A stretch of 64,000 bases of DNA from Methylorubrum sp. B1-46 (lineage in GTDB: Bacteria > Pseudomonadota > Alphaproteobacteria > Rhizobiales > Beijerinckiaceae). A model generated the notes under the pieces. The model was not told where the DNA came from. It was given only the letters and a program-made list of their open reading frames with translations, and made no database searches. Shown here in pieces: positions 24,140-31,866 of this stretch (the stretch's first letter is position 1; each line of letters opens with the position of its first letter). The translations under genes and the position numbers were made by a program. The stretch lies in assembly GCF_021117295.1 (NCBI RefSeq), contig NZ_CP088247.1:1327501-1391500 (forward strand). Direction: 5' to 3'.

Positions 24140-25777
24140 TTTCCGTACAGAACTGCGAACGCCGGTCACGGCTTCGCCGCCCGAACCCGTCAGGGCATTC
24201 TTCAGGCTCTCCTTGTCACCGACGATGCGGATCACGTCTGCTCCCACCTCGACGCGATCGACAATTGTCTGAAGCCACGCTTTCCGGAACGGGATCTCAC
24301 CCGAGGTCACATTCTCGCGCAGCAGACGCCCGAAGCGCTCGATCAGTTCGGGCCCGATCTCAGTTGGATTTGGGCTGACCATACGGATCCGGCCGAGGGT
24401 AGCTTTCGCCAGATCTCGCTCGGCTCGCAAACTCGACAGCCGTTCCTTCAGCAGGTCGTCCGGCTCATCGTCGCCGTTCTCCACCAACCGGTAAAGCCGC
24501 CTCAGCTTCTCCTCCGCGGTCGTGAGCTCGCTGCGCAGCGCAGCCACACGGCCATCGACCTGCGTTGCTCGCTCGGCGCGCAGCGCCCACAGCGAGGCCA
24601 GCGTCATCCGCAATCGGTCAGGCTGCAGAAGGTCGGCCACGAGACGCTCGGTGACCAGAGTGTCGAGCGTGTCCATCCGGATCGTCCGGCCCGAGCAGCC
24701 CGTCGGACCCTGCCGTCCCTTCGTCGAGCAACTGTAGTAGCGGTGCACCTGCCCCGATCCCGAGGTGCCGGTGCGCAGCGTCATCGCACCGCCGCAGGTG
24801 CTGCAGGTCGCAAGCCCGGTGAGCAGGATCGGGCCTGTCACGACCCGCGCCGGCGTGACGCGTGGGTTGTGGGCCTTCAACGTAGCCTGCACCGCCTCGA
24901 ACTCATCCGTGGCGATGATAGGCGGCACTGCAATGGCGATGTGCTCCGCCTTCGGCTTGGCTTGTCGCGTCTTCGAGCAGCGCTTGTTGAAGCCCCACTC
25001 CCCGACATAGATCCGGTTCGTCAGTATGCCGTGGATCGTAGCCACGCCGAAGCTGGCCCCGGCGCGTGTGCGATAGCCGCGTTCATTCAGGTGGCAGGTG
25101 AGCGCCTTCACGCCGAGGGGGCCGGAGCGGCCGTCACCGTGCCGGTAGAGTTTGAAAATCAGCCGAACTGTTTCCGCCTCGACCGGATCGATGATCGGAC
25201 GCTTCTTGACCCGGCTGCCGCGTCGCTCGATCTCTTCGAGCGTGTAGCCGAGCGGTAGCGTCGCCCCGTTGTAAAAGCCCTGGCGCGCGTTCTCATTCAT
25301 CGCGCGCTGGACGTGCTTGCTGTTCTCGAGGCTGTTGTACTCGTCGAACAGCGCGATCATCTGGCGCATCATCTTGGCGGCAGAATCGTCACCGAACTCT
25401 TGGGTGATCGAGACGAGCCGCACCCCGACCTTCAAGAGGCGGCGGACATACATCTCCAGGCCGAGCGCGTCGCGGAAGAAGCGTGACAGTGAATGCACGA
25501 CGATGACGTCGTAGGGGTGATCGCTGTCCTCGGCCCGGTTGATCATAGCCTGGAATGCGGGGCGGTTGTCGTCAAGGGCGGAGGCTCCGGGTTCGACATG
25601 CTCGGCGATGACAGGCCAGCCGTGGGCGGTGCAGTAGGCGCGCACCGACTTGCGCTGGTCGGGGATGGAGAGGTCGCTCTCGGCTTGCCGGCCCGTTGAG
25701 ACACGTAGGTATAGACAGGCGCGTAGTTGACCGTCCCGAGCGGGTAGGAGGCGGTTCGAGCGGTTGATCAGTTTCAT
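24110..25777 (-). CDS. Large serine recombinase
   Basis: 555 residues. Resolvase-type catalytic domain (about 18-165; CLYLRVSTGRQAESDLSIPDQR with nucleophile Ser27, VVHSLSRFFRD), recombinase domain (about 190-300; LPLGYTLEE, HLNERGYRTRAGASFG), zinc ribbon (CSTCGGAM...YYSCSTKGRQGPTGC, about 315-355) and a C-terminal coiled coil. This is the integrase type of phages and elements such as Tn4451. The last residues, RTRHDSNV, are encoded antisense to the tRNA-Arg attachment repeat. The gene was therefore adjacent to the tRNA before the island arrived and probably belongs to an older neighbouring element. Confidence 0.92.
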   Translation of the reverse strand: MKLINRSNRLLPARDGQLRACLYLRVSTGRQAESDLSIPDQRKSVRAYCTAHGWPVIAEHVEPGASALDDNRPAFQAMINRAEDSDHPYDVIVVHSLSRFFRDALGLEMYVRRLLKVGVRLVSITQEFGDDSAAKMMRQMIALFDEYNSLENSKHVQRAMNENARQGFYNGATLPLGYTLEEIERRGSRVKKRPIIDPVEAETVRLIFKLYRHGDGRSGPLGVKALTCHLNERGYRTRAGASFGVATIHGILTNRIYVGEWGFNKRCSKTRQAKPKAEHIAIAVPPIIATDEFEAVQATLKAHNPRVTPARVVTGPILLTGLATCSTCGGAMTLRTGTSGSGQVHRYYSCSTKGRQGPTGCSGRTIRMDTLDTLVTERLVADLLQPDRLRMTLASLWALRAERATQVDGRVAALRSELTTAEEKLRRLYRLVENGDDEPDDLLKERLSSLRAERDLAKATLGRIRMVSPNPTEIGPELIERFGRLLRENVTSGEIPFRKAWLQTIVDRVEVGADVIRIVGDKESLKNALTGSGGEAVTGVRSSVRKWRTRHDSNV

Positions 25778-25920
25778 CGGTCAAGCCTCCGACGCAGCTG
25801 GCGGCAAGGTGAGTCGGTCGAGGGGAGAGGCAAAGCCGGGATGGGACGCGATCCACAGACCTCTCGCCGCGCCGTGTTCGAATGGGGCTTTGACAGGCAC
25901 CGTCGAGACGAACGGGCGCG

Positions 25921-26259
25921 TCATGGCAGCAGGTCGCGAAAAAGCGCGTCGATCTCGGCCCCGAGGAAGGTCTCGAGTACGTCGAGTTCGGCCCGGGAGA
26001 CCGGCAGTGGACGCGGGAGATCGTTCACAACCTGAGGCGGATCAGGCTCGCGTCGGGACACGCGTCCGCGTTTGCGCTGCGGAGACAGCGGCGCGGGCAC
26101 GTCGATGCCGAAGTGGGCTCCCCGACCTTTGACAGGCGCTCCGGCGGCCAGGGACTTCAGCGATGTCTTGGCGCCGGCTACCGCGCCCGATGTCATCCGT
26201 GCCGGCTTCGACGCACCTGGGGTGCACGCCGCCGGCGGAGCGGAGGGTTGATACACCAC
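25921..26259 (-). CDS. Hypothetical protein upstream of serine recombinase
   Basis: Up to 112 residues; the start could also lie downstream, for example ATG near 26193. The C-terminal part (PVSRAELDVLETFLGAEIDALFRDLL) looks like a genuine amphipathic helical pair. The N-terminal part is low complexity (Pro/Ala/Lys). It precedes the recombinase by 143 bp in the same direction and may be cotranscribed. No family is recognised, and coding status is uncertain. Confidence 0.4.
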   Translation of the reverse strand: MVYQPSAPPAACTPGASKPARMTSGAVAGAKTSLKSLAAGAPVKGRGAHFGIDVPAPLSPQRKRGRVSRREPDPPQVVNDLPRPLPVSRAELDVLETFLGAEIDALFRDLLP

Positions 26260-26912
26260 GAAGCACGTGAGGTCCCACGCCGACCGGCAGCCTACGCATC
26301 CGAGGCTGGCCGCCGGCCAGCGTGGGGCAGTTTCTTCACCTTCCCCGGCGCGACACGACGCGTTCGCTCAAGCGCGAACCGCCATGTACGGCTAAGATTC
26401 CTGATAACTTGGGTGAACGCAAGCGGTGTTCTCAAACTCGAAGCCGATGACGCGGCGCTGCCCGATCAATCCAGGGCGCTGTCAGGCCGCTCAGGTGTTC
26501 CTGTTCAGACAAGAAGCGCTGTGAGGGTCCCGGCATAATGTAGGTGAGTAGCCAGGATTCTCAGCCAAAACCGAAGGGGTACGACATCAAAGGGTTAGGC
26601 CCTCGATCACCCGTCTTGAGCGGTATCGGACCTGGGGATTGGACCATCAGATTGGACCCTGGTCAACGCTGCGTCCGAAGCATTCTACAACCGGCAAGGA
26701 TGGGCGGCAGGTCCGCATAGCGCCATGAGCCGCCCTTCGGACTGCCCGCGCCTAACCGCCGCTTCCAGCCCCTTGCGGACATTCGAGGCTCTGCGGTCCA
26801 AGGTCTGGTTGGGCTCATGAAGCTGCTATTCAGCATCCGCTCGCCGGACGACGGATTCGTGCCAAGGGCCAATCTTGGAAATGCTGGCTTTGAACTGCTA
26901 TTTGGTCTCGGA
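26260..26912. other. Gene-poor stretch between recombinase region and alcohol-oxidation cluster
   Basis: About 650 bp. Short reading frames on both strands have no recognisable motifs, and composition is mixed. It probably represents element remnants; I see no repeats, tRNA or terminator I can support. Confidence 0.5.
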
Positions 26913-27878
26913 TCAAGCTTGAGTGCATCGCGGTAGGTCGCGGCGCTCCAGGGCCGGCAGGAGATGCATTACCGAGCGGGCGAACTCGTAGCGCGCCACC
27001 GCGAGCCCGGCGGTCCAGTCCGGCAGGGGCTCGGCCATCAGCTCGGTCACGTCGAGCCCACGGGAAAACCCCTCGTCGATCCGCGCCTCGACCGTGTCGA
27101 GCCAGCGCCGGGTCTGGTCGATGCCGCGGCGTCCGGCCTCGACCGGGCCGTGGCCGGGGATCAGCAGGTGGTGGTCGATCTCACTGAGCGTCGCCAGCGC
27201 GCCGCGCCAGCGCTCGGGATCGGCGTCCGGTGTGGTGGCGGCGCGGTCGAGGAAGACGAGGTCACCGGGGAAGAGCAGGCCGGACGATTCCTCGAACAGG
27301 CACAGGTCCTCGCGGGTGTGGCCGGCGAGCGGGAGGATACGGAAGCGGCGCTCGCCGATGGTCTCGACGCCCGCTTCCGCGACACGACCGGGCTCGGGCA
27401 CGCCGGTGCCGCGCATCCAGTCGCCCGCGACCCGGTACATACCGTTGGTGAGGTCGGTGCCGGCCCGCTTCAGGTCGCCGCGGAGCGCCGGGCCGCCGCT
27501 GACCGTGCCGGGCTCGAAGGCGGTCGCGCCGAGCACGTGGTCGGCGTGGATGTGGGTGAGGTAGACCCGCACCACCGGCTTGCCCGTCAGGCGCTCGGCC
27601 AGAGCCTTCAGCGCCGTGCCGTAGCGGTGCGAGGGGCCGGCATCGATCAGGACGGCACCGTCACTGGTGTCCAGCACGGTGATGTTGGCGATCGCCCCGC
27701 CATTGGCGCGGGTGATGGGTTCGGGCGCGCCGTAGATCGTCCAGACCCGCGGGACGATCTCGACCGGATGAAGCGGATATTGAAGCGGCGCGGCCTCGGC
27801 CCGGAGCCAGGGCAGGGCGGCGGCGGAAAGCCCAAGGGCGAGGCCGGCGCGGCGGGTGATCGTGGTTTCCTTGCTCAC
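26913..27878 (-). CDS. Quinoprotein relay system metallo-beta-lactamase-fold hydrolase
   Basis: 321 residues from GTG 27878, overlapping the previous gene by 4 bp. Twin-arginine-like signal (TRRAGLALGLSAAALPWLRA) suggests periplasmic export. Metallo-beta-lactamase motif THIHADH (residues 108-114), with further ligands in LAGHTRED, GDLVFLD and IPGHGP. The family known as quinoprotein relay system zinc metallohydrolase occurs beside PQQ alcohol dehydrogenases and SoxYZ-like carriers, exactly as here. The substrate is unknown. It is the last gene of the nine-gene cluster. Confidence 0.85.
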   Translation of the reverse strand: MSKETTITRRAGLALGLSAAALPWLRAEAAPLQYPLHPVEIVPRVWTIYGAPEPITRANGGAIANITVLDTSDGAVLIDAGPSHRYGTALKALAERLTGKPVVRVYLTHIHADHVLGATAFEPGTVSGGPALRGDLKRAGTDLTNGMYRVAGDWMRGTGVPEPGRVAEAGVETIGERRFRILPLAGHTREDLCLFEESSGLLFPGDLVFLDRAATTPDADPERWRGALATLSEIDHHLLIPGHGPVEAGRRGIDQTRRWLDTVEARIDEGFSRGLDVTELMAEPLPDWTAGLAVARYEFARSVMHLLPALERRDLPRCTQA

Positions 27879-28690
27879 AGCCGTCCCTCCTGCCCGGCGG
27901 CCGGAGCGGCCGCGGACGCCGCATTCGGCGGTATCGGCACCCGCACCGTGAAAGTCGTGCCGTTGGTGTTGCGGGCCTTGAGCGTCAGCGCCTCGCCGGT
28001 CGCCGGGCGGTCCGGCAGCAGCGTCAGGGTCGGATTGTCGGCCACCGGCTCCTGCAGGGTGAGGCGGGCCAGCACCGCGCCGGCGGAATCGGCCACGCTC
28101 AGCTCCTCGATCAGGAAGAGCGGGATGTTGGCGAGCATGCCGGTGTCCATCGGGTGGGTCATGCGAAGGCGCAGGCGAAGGCCGTCGGCCTCGCTCCAGA
28201 CCCGGGCGCGGGTCTCGCCGAGGCTCTTCCAATCGACCTTCTTCTCCACCACCGGCGGCACCGAGCAGCCTCCGCCCGCCGCATCCAGATAGCGCCCGCC
28301 GACATGCCAGGTCTCGCCCTTGCGGACCGCGGCGCGGATCGGCGTGCCCTGCTCGATCTTCATGCGGAAGGCGACAAAAGGCTTGGCCGCCAGTGGCTCC
28401 AGCCGCAGGGTCAGCGGAAACGGGTTGAGGTCGGCGATGACGAGCACCTCGTCGGCACTTCCCAGGGCGCGGGCATCGACGGTCACCGGCACCTGGGTCT
28501 GGTCCTCGGTGACGGGGGGTAGCATCACCTGCACCGCGTCGTCGAACACGGTGCGGCGCCCGCCGAGATAGCGCTCGGCCATGGCCGGCCAGAGCGGCGA
28601 ATCGAGCGGATCGCGGCTGCCGCTGGATGGGGCCGCCGCGCGGGCGAGCGGCCGGTCGATGAAGGGCCTGAAGGGGGAGAGGAAGGGCAT
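27875..28690 (-). CDS. Quinoprotein dehydrogenase-associated SoxYZ-like carrier
   Basis: 271 residues from ATG 28690 (MPFLSPFRPFIDRPLARA). The N-terminal half resembles SoxY (VLVIADLNPFPLTLRL; AGGGCSVPPV with the single Cys equivalent to the carrier cysteine). The C-terminal half resembles SoxZ (THPMDTGMLANIPLFLIEEL, NGTTFTVRVP). Fused SoxYZ proteins occur in quinoprotein relay clusters, where they are thought to carry an intermediate on the Cys; the cargo is not established. No signal peptide is clear in the chosen start. It is 14 bp from the upstream gene and overlaps the MBL gene. Confidence 0.82.
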   Translation of the reverse strand: MPFLSPFRPFIDRPLARAAAPSSGSRDPLDSPLWPAMAERYLGGRRTVFDDAVQVMLPPVTEDQTQVPVTVDARALGSADEVLVIADLNPFPLTLRLEPLAAKPFVAFRMKIEQGTPIRAAVRKGETWHVGGRYLDAAGGGCSVPPVVEKKVDWKSLGETRARVWSEADGLRLRLRMTHPMDTGMLANIPLFLIEELSVADSAGAVLARLTLQEPVADNPTLTLLPDRPATGEALTLKARNTNGTTFTVRVPIPPNAASAAAPAAGQEGRL

Positions 28691-28704
28691 CGCGGGGCCT
28701 CGGC

Positions 28705-29265
28705 TCAGCGGTCTTCGAGGGGTGGAACCGGGGGCGGGACGGCCTCGACCAGGGGACGCTCGGTGTCCGTCCAGCCGTCGGTGCCATCGGCGAACCAGTA
28801 GAGGCGGGTGTAGCCCAGCGCGGCGGCGCGCTTGACCGCGTTCCACGACATCCAGCAATCGGCGAGGCAGAAGAATACAATGGGGCGCCCCCGGTCGCCG
28901 CCGGTCAGGCGGGCGAGATGGCGGGCGAAGTAGGCGGCGAGCCGCGGTTCGAGCCGGCCGCGGCCGGTCTCGGGCAGCCACGTCGCGCCGGGGATCGTCT
29001 CGCGGCGGTCCACGATGCGCCACGCGCCGGTGGCGGGGTCATAGCCGCCGCGCTGGGGCATGGTGTCGATCAGCACCGCGCCCTCGTCGCGCAGGCGGTC
29101 GAGGGCGGCGATGTCGATCCGCTCCCCGGCCTCGACCGGGCGGGTCACCGGGGCGCGGTAGTTCTGCACCCGGTAGCCGGTGGTCTCGTCGCTGTCGAAA
29201 TCGGCCCGGGCGGCACCCGCGAGGACGGCGAGACCGAGCGCTGCGGTAAGAGCGGCGCGCCTCAT
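28705..29265 (-). CDS. PQQ-dependent catabolism-associated CXXCW-motif (rhodanese-like) protein
   Basis: 186 residues. Signal peptide MRRAALTAALGLAVLAGAARA; the mature protein starts near DFDSDETTGYR. The rhodanese-like fold carries IVFFCLADCWMSWNAVKRA, where the family's Cys...Cys-Trp motif appears as CLADCW. These proteins occur almost only next to PQQ alcohol dehydrogenases; a redox or sulfur-relay role with the SoxYZ-like carrier is suggested by context. Its start overlaps the cytochrome b561 stop by 4 bp. Confidence 0.85.
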   Translation of the reverse strand: MRRAALTAALGLAVLAGAARADFDSDETTGYRVQNYRAPVTRPVEAGERIDIAALDRLRDEGAVLIDTMPQRGGYDPATGAWRIVDRRETIPGATWLPETGRGRLEPRLAAYFARHLARLTGGDRGRPIVFFCLADCWMSWNAVKRAAALGYTRLYWFADGTDGWTDTERPLVEAVPPPVPPLEDR

Positions 29266-29819
29266 CGCCCGGCCCTCCGGGTGAGGCCGAGGATGCGGGT
29301 GAGCGTGGCGTCGCGGTCGATCCAGTGATGCTTGAGGGCCGCCGCGACGTGGAGCGCGAGCGCCGCGCTCAAGGCGAGCGCCAGCCCATCGTGGAGGTTG
29401 GAGGCCACCGCGTAGAGCGTCTCGTGCTTGGCCTCGAACAGTTTCGGGACCAGCGGCAGCCCGAACACCGAGACAGGGCGGGCGTAGGCCAGCGAGCGCA
29501 GGATGCCGGAGAGTGGCATCAGCAGGGTCGCCGCGATGAGGAAGACGTGGAGGAGAATCGCGCCGCGCCGCTCCCAGGCGGCGTGCGGCCCGGCGGGCGC
29601 GGGAAAGCCCTCGCGCATCCGCCAGACCACGCGGGCGAGCGCGGCAATGAGGACGAGCACGCCGACCGACTTGTGGATCTGCACGAGCGCGGTCTTGTCC
29701 GGGCCGCCCTTCACCGTCTGGAGCCAGAAGCCGAAGGCGAGCAGCCCGAGCACGCCCGCGCCGACGCCCCAGTGCAGGCCGAGCGAGAGGCGGCCGGGCC
29801 AGGGCGCGGGGGCGGTCAT
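29262..29819 (-). CDS. Cytochrome b561 family membrane protein
   Basis: 185 residues from ATG 29819 (MTAPAPWPGRLSLGLHWGVG). Four transmembrane helices with the paired His heme ligands of b561-type proteins: LHWGVGAG in helix 1, QIHKSVGVL in helix 2, and LHDGLALALSAALALHVAAALKHH further on. It probably accepts electrons from the periplasmic dehydrogenase or cytochrome c and links them to the quinone pool. Coupled by 4-bp overlaps to both neighbours. Confidence 0.85.
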   Translation of the reverse strand: MTAPAPWPGRLSLGLHWGVGAGVLGLLAFGFWLQTVKGGPDKTALVQIHKSVGVLVLIAALARVVWRMREGFPAPAGPHAAWERRGAILLHVFLIAATLLMPLSGILRSLAYARPVSVFGLPLVPKLFEAKHETLYAVASNLHDGLALALSAALALHVAAALKHHWIDRDATLTRILGLTRRAGR

Positions 29820-30142
29820 CGCGCCAGCAGCCTCAGATGGGGGAACTCGCGCTTGGCGGTGAGCAGGGTGCAGTCGCGCTCGTCCTCGGTGTCGGGGCAG
29901 ACGATCTCGACCCCGTCGGGATAGTGGCTGAGGTTCTCGCAGGTCGCGCGGAAGCGCTCGCGCAGGCGCGGGTCGTCGGCGATCCGGGCGATGTCGAGCC
30001 CGGTCACCGTGCACTCCGTCTTCAGCATCAGCATGCGCCGGATCTGGTATTCCTTGACCTCGGCGCGCGCGGGGACGGGCAGGAGCAGCCCTCCCGCCAG
30101 CGCGAGCGCCGAGGCCGAATGCGCGAGCATCCGCGGAATCAA
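29816..30142 (-). CDS. Small periplasmic protein of alcohol-oxidation cluster
   Basis: 108 residues, signal peptide MIPRMLAHSASALALAGGLLLPVPARA. The mature part has three cysteines (KTECTVTG, RATCENLS, EIVCPDTEDERDC makes four) that may form disulfides. No named domain is recognised. Overlaps of 4 bp on both sides show it is part of the cytochrome/relay operon, so a role in electron transfer or maturation is likely but unproven. Confidence 0.7.
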   Translation of the reverse strand: MIPRMLAHSASALALAGGLLLPVPARAEVKEYQIRRMLMLKTECTVTGLDIARIADDPRLRERFRATCENLSHYPDGVEIVCPDTEDERDCTLLTAKREFPHLRLLAR

Positions 30143-30600
30143 TTGATCTTGGCCGCGATGGCCGGGTCCTTGTCGGCCTCGCTCTCGATGTAGGTGCGGA
30201 TCGCCCAGATCGCCTCCTGGCTCAGGATGTCGGCGAAGGGGGGCATGCGGTAGCGGCCGTCGCGCTGGGCGCCGCCGCGCACGCGGGTCAGGAAGTAGAC
30301 GTCGGAGGCTTCCGTCTTGTCGAGTTCGCGCAGGTCGGGCGCCATGCCGCCGGACTTGGCGTCGATGCCGTGGCAGCGGGCGCAGTTCTTGTTGTAGCCG
30401 GACGCCCCGATCTCGACCGCCTTGGCGTTGCCGACATAGGGGTTCTTGTCGCGGTCGTTCTCGCCGAGCGGCTCCAGGCCGGTCGTGTCGATGGCCGAGG
30501 GGGCGCCGTCGCCGTGGGCGTGGACGAGGGCGGTCGTGGCAAGGGCGAGCGGGATCGCCAGCGGCAGGGCGAGGGCGGCGGCCCGGAGCGTGCGGTTCAT
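30139..30600 (-). CDS. pedF: Cytochrome c-550 (PedF-like)
   Basis: 153 residues. Signal peptide to about residue 29 (LALATTALVHAHG). One heme-binding site CARCH (73-77) and likely axial Met in RYRMPPF. The segment GLEPLGENDRDKNPYVGNAKAVEIGASGYN is characteristic of c550-PedF, the electron acceptor of PQQ ethanol dehydrogenases in Pseudomonas. It should take electrons from the alcohol dehydrogenase encoded upstream. The gene symbol is by family resemblance. Confidence 0.85.
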   Translation of the reverse strand: MNRTLRAAALALPLAIPLALATTALVHAHGDGAPSAIDTTGLEPLGENDRDKNPYVGNAKAVEIGASGYNKNCARCHGIDAKSGGMAPDLRELDKTEASDVYFLTRVRGGAQRDGRYRMPPFADILSQEAIWAIRTYIESEADKDPAIAAKIN

Positions 30601-30643
30601 CGGCGGATGCCTTTCTCGATGGGGAGATTTTCGGCCGGGCGGC

Positions 30644-31066
30644 TCACGGGGCCGGGTCCAGCCAGATGCGCCACGTCTCCGAGCCGCTGACCTGTAGCGA
30701 GTAGGTTCCGGGCGTGTCGATGCGGTGGGTGGCGCTGCCGCCGCCGCCGATGTGCAGGTTCTGGACGATGCCGCCGGCCGCGTCCTTCAGGTACAGGACG
30801 AAGATCGGGCCATCGCTCTCGTAGCGCAGCATTGTGGGCGCGGTGATCTCGAAGGGTTCGGTCTGCGCGGTCAGGCGGCCCTGGAAGCGGGGCGGGGCGA
30901 GGTGGGCGGCGAGCCGGTCGTAGCAGGCCAGCCGCTCGGTGCCCTCGGCCATAGCGCGGCATTTGGCGAAGGCGGCGCGCATCCCGGCCTCCGCCTCGCC
31001 CGCGGCCAGCGCCGGCAGCGAGAGGATCGTGCCGAGCATCGCGAGCGCCATCGGCCACGCCGTCAC
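30644..31066 (-). CDS. Small exported protein of unknown function
   Basis: 140 residues from GTG 31066, overlapping the pentapeptide gene's stop by 4 bp. Signal peptide MTAWPMALAMLGTILSLPALAAG. It then has a Cys-containing helical motif KCRAMAEGTERLACYDRLA, found in various small envelope proteins, and a C-terminal beta-rich part (SGSETWRIWLDPAP). Function is unknown; the context is periplasmic alcohol oxidation. Confidence 0.7.
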   Translation of the reverse strand: MTAWPMALAMLGTILSLPALAAGEAEAGMRAAFAKCRAMAEGTERLACYDRLAAHLAPPRFQGRLTAQTEPFEITAPTMLRYESDGPIFVLYLKDAAGGIVQNLHIGGGGSATHRIDTPGTYSLQVSGSETWRIWLDPAP

Positions 31067-31752
31067 TTGCCCGCCTGCGGTTCGTCCTCGTGCTTCGGGG
31101 CGGTCGCGGCCGGGTAGGCCTCCCAGACGGGCTTGTCGGTCTGCCAGTGGACCGGGCAGCCCTTGCAATCCTGCATCCAGGCGTCCTGGAAGATCGCGAA
31201 GCGGATCTTGGCGCCGTCCATCACCGCGCCGGTGAGATTCACCTCGTAGAACTTCGCTTCCTGCAGGTCGGTGTCGATGAAGCGGGCGCCGACGAACTGG
31301 GCGCGCTTGGCCTGGACCATCTCCAGATCGGCCACCGTGAAGTCGCCGCCGCTGAAATCGCCGCCGACGATGCGGGCGTGGTCGAGGTTGGCCCCGACGA
31401 AGCGGGCGTCCTTGGCCTTCACGCCCTGCATGAAGGCGATCTGGAGCTGGGCCCCGCTGAGATTGGCCTTTTCCAAGATGGCGCCGCGCAGGTTCGCTCC
31501 GCGGAGATCCGCGCGGGCGAGGTTGGCGCCGGTGAGGTCGGCGCCGCCGAGGTCGGCGTTCTTCAGGTCGGCGTGGCGCAGGTCCGCGCCCGCGCATTTC
31601 GCGCCGGGGGCGATGGTGCAGCCGCCGACCTCCCAGGGGCTCGGCCGCTCTTCCCGGTTGAGGACCACCGTCTGGGCCGCCGCCGGGAGCGCGTGCGCGA
31701 GAAGGCCGGCGATCAGGAGGGCGCGCCGGGCGCCGCGGGTCCGGGCCGACAT
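31063..31752 (-). CDS. Exported pentapeptide-repeat protein
   Basis: 229 residues from ATG 31752, with AAGGAG 9 nt upstream. Signal peptide MSARTRGARRALLIAGLLAHALPAAAQ. At least 20 tandem A(D/N)LXX pentapeptides (AGADLRHADLKNADLGGADL and onward) build a right-handed quadrilateral beta helix. The C-terminal tail contains CKGCPVHW, a CxxC that could be redox active or metal-binding. First gene after the dehydrogenase; a scaffolding role in the periplasmic complex is only a guess. Confidence 0.8.
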   Translation of the reverse strand: MSARTRGARRALLIAGLLAHALPAAAQTVVLNREERPSPWEVGGCTIAPGAKCAGADLRHADLKNADLGGADLTGANLARADLRGANLRGAILEKANLSGAQLQIAFMQGVKAKDARFVGANLDHARIVGGDFSGGDFTVADLEMVQAKRAQFVGARFIDTDLQEAKFYEVNLTGAVMDGAKIRFAIFQDAWMQDCKGCPVHWQTDKPVWEAYPAATAPKHEDEPQAGK

Positions 31753-31795
31753 CGGGTCAGCTCCTTTTTGCGGATTTTTTTGGGGGTGTCGCATC

Positions 31796-31858
31796 GGGCC
31801 GGCGCGGTGGCGCCGGCCCGGCCGTGGCGGCGGGAGGGCTCTAAAAAAAACCTCCCGC
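31796..31858 (-). terminator. Tandem hairpins after the alcohol dehydrogenase gene (terminator or attenuator)
   Basis: A stem GCGGGAGG/CCTCCCGC (31830-31837 with 31851-31858) has a loop that on the minus strand is TTTTTTTTAGAGC. A second perfect 10-bp stem GGGCCGGCGC/GCGCCGGCCC with a 4-nt loop follows at 31796-31819. They begin 9 bp after the dehydrogenase stop and probably lower read-through into the accessory genes, favouring a monocistronic dehydrogenase message. Confidence 0.65.
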
Positions 31859-31866
31859 GCGTCGGG

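Noticed and set aside
24044..25258. Plus-strand frame over attR and the serine recombinase (404 codons)
   Set aside because: Opposite a recombinase with complete catalytic and zinc-ribbon motifs; no domain seen in this frame.
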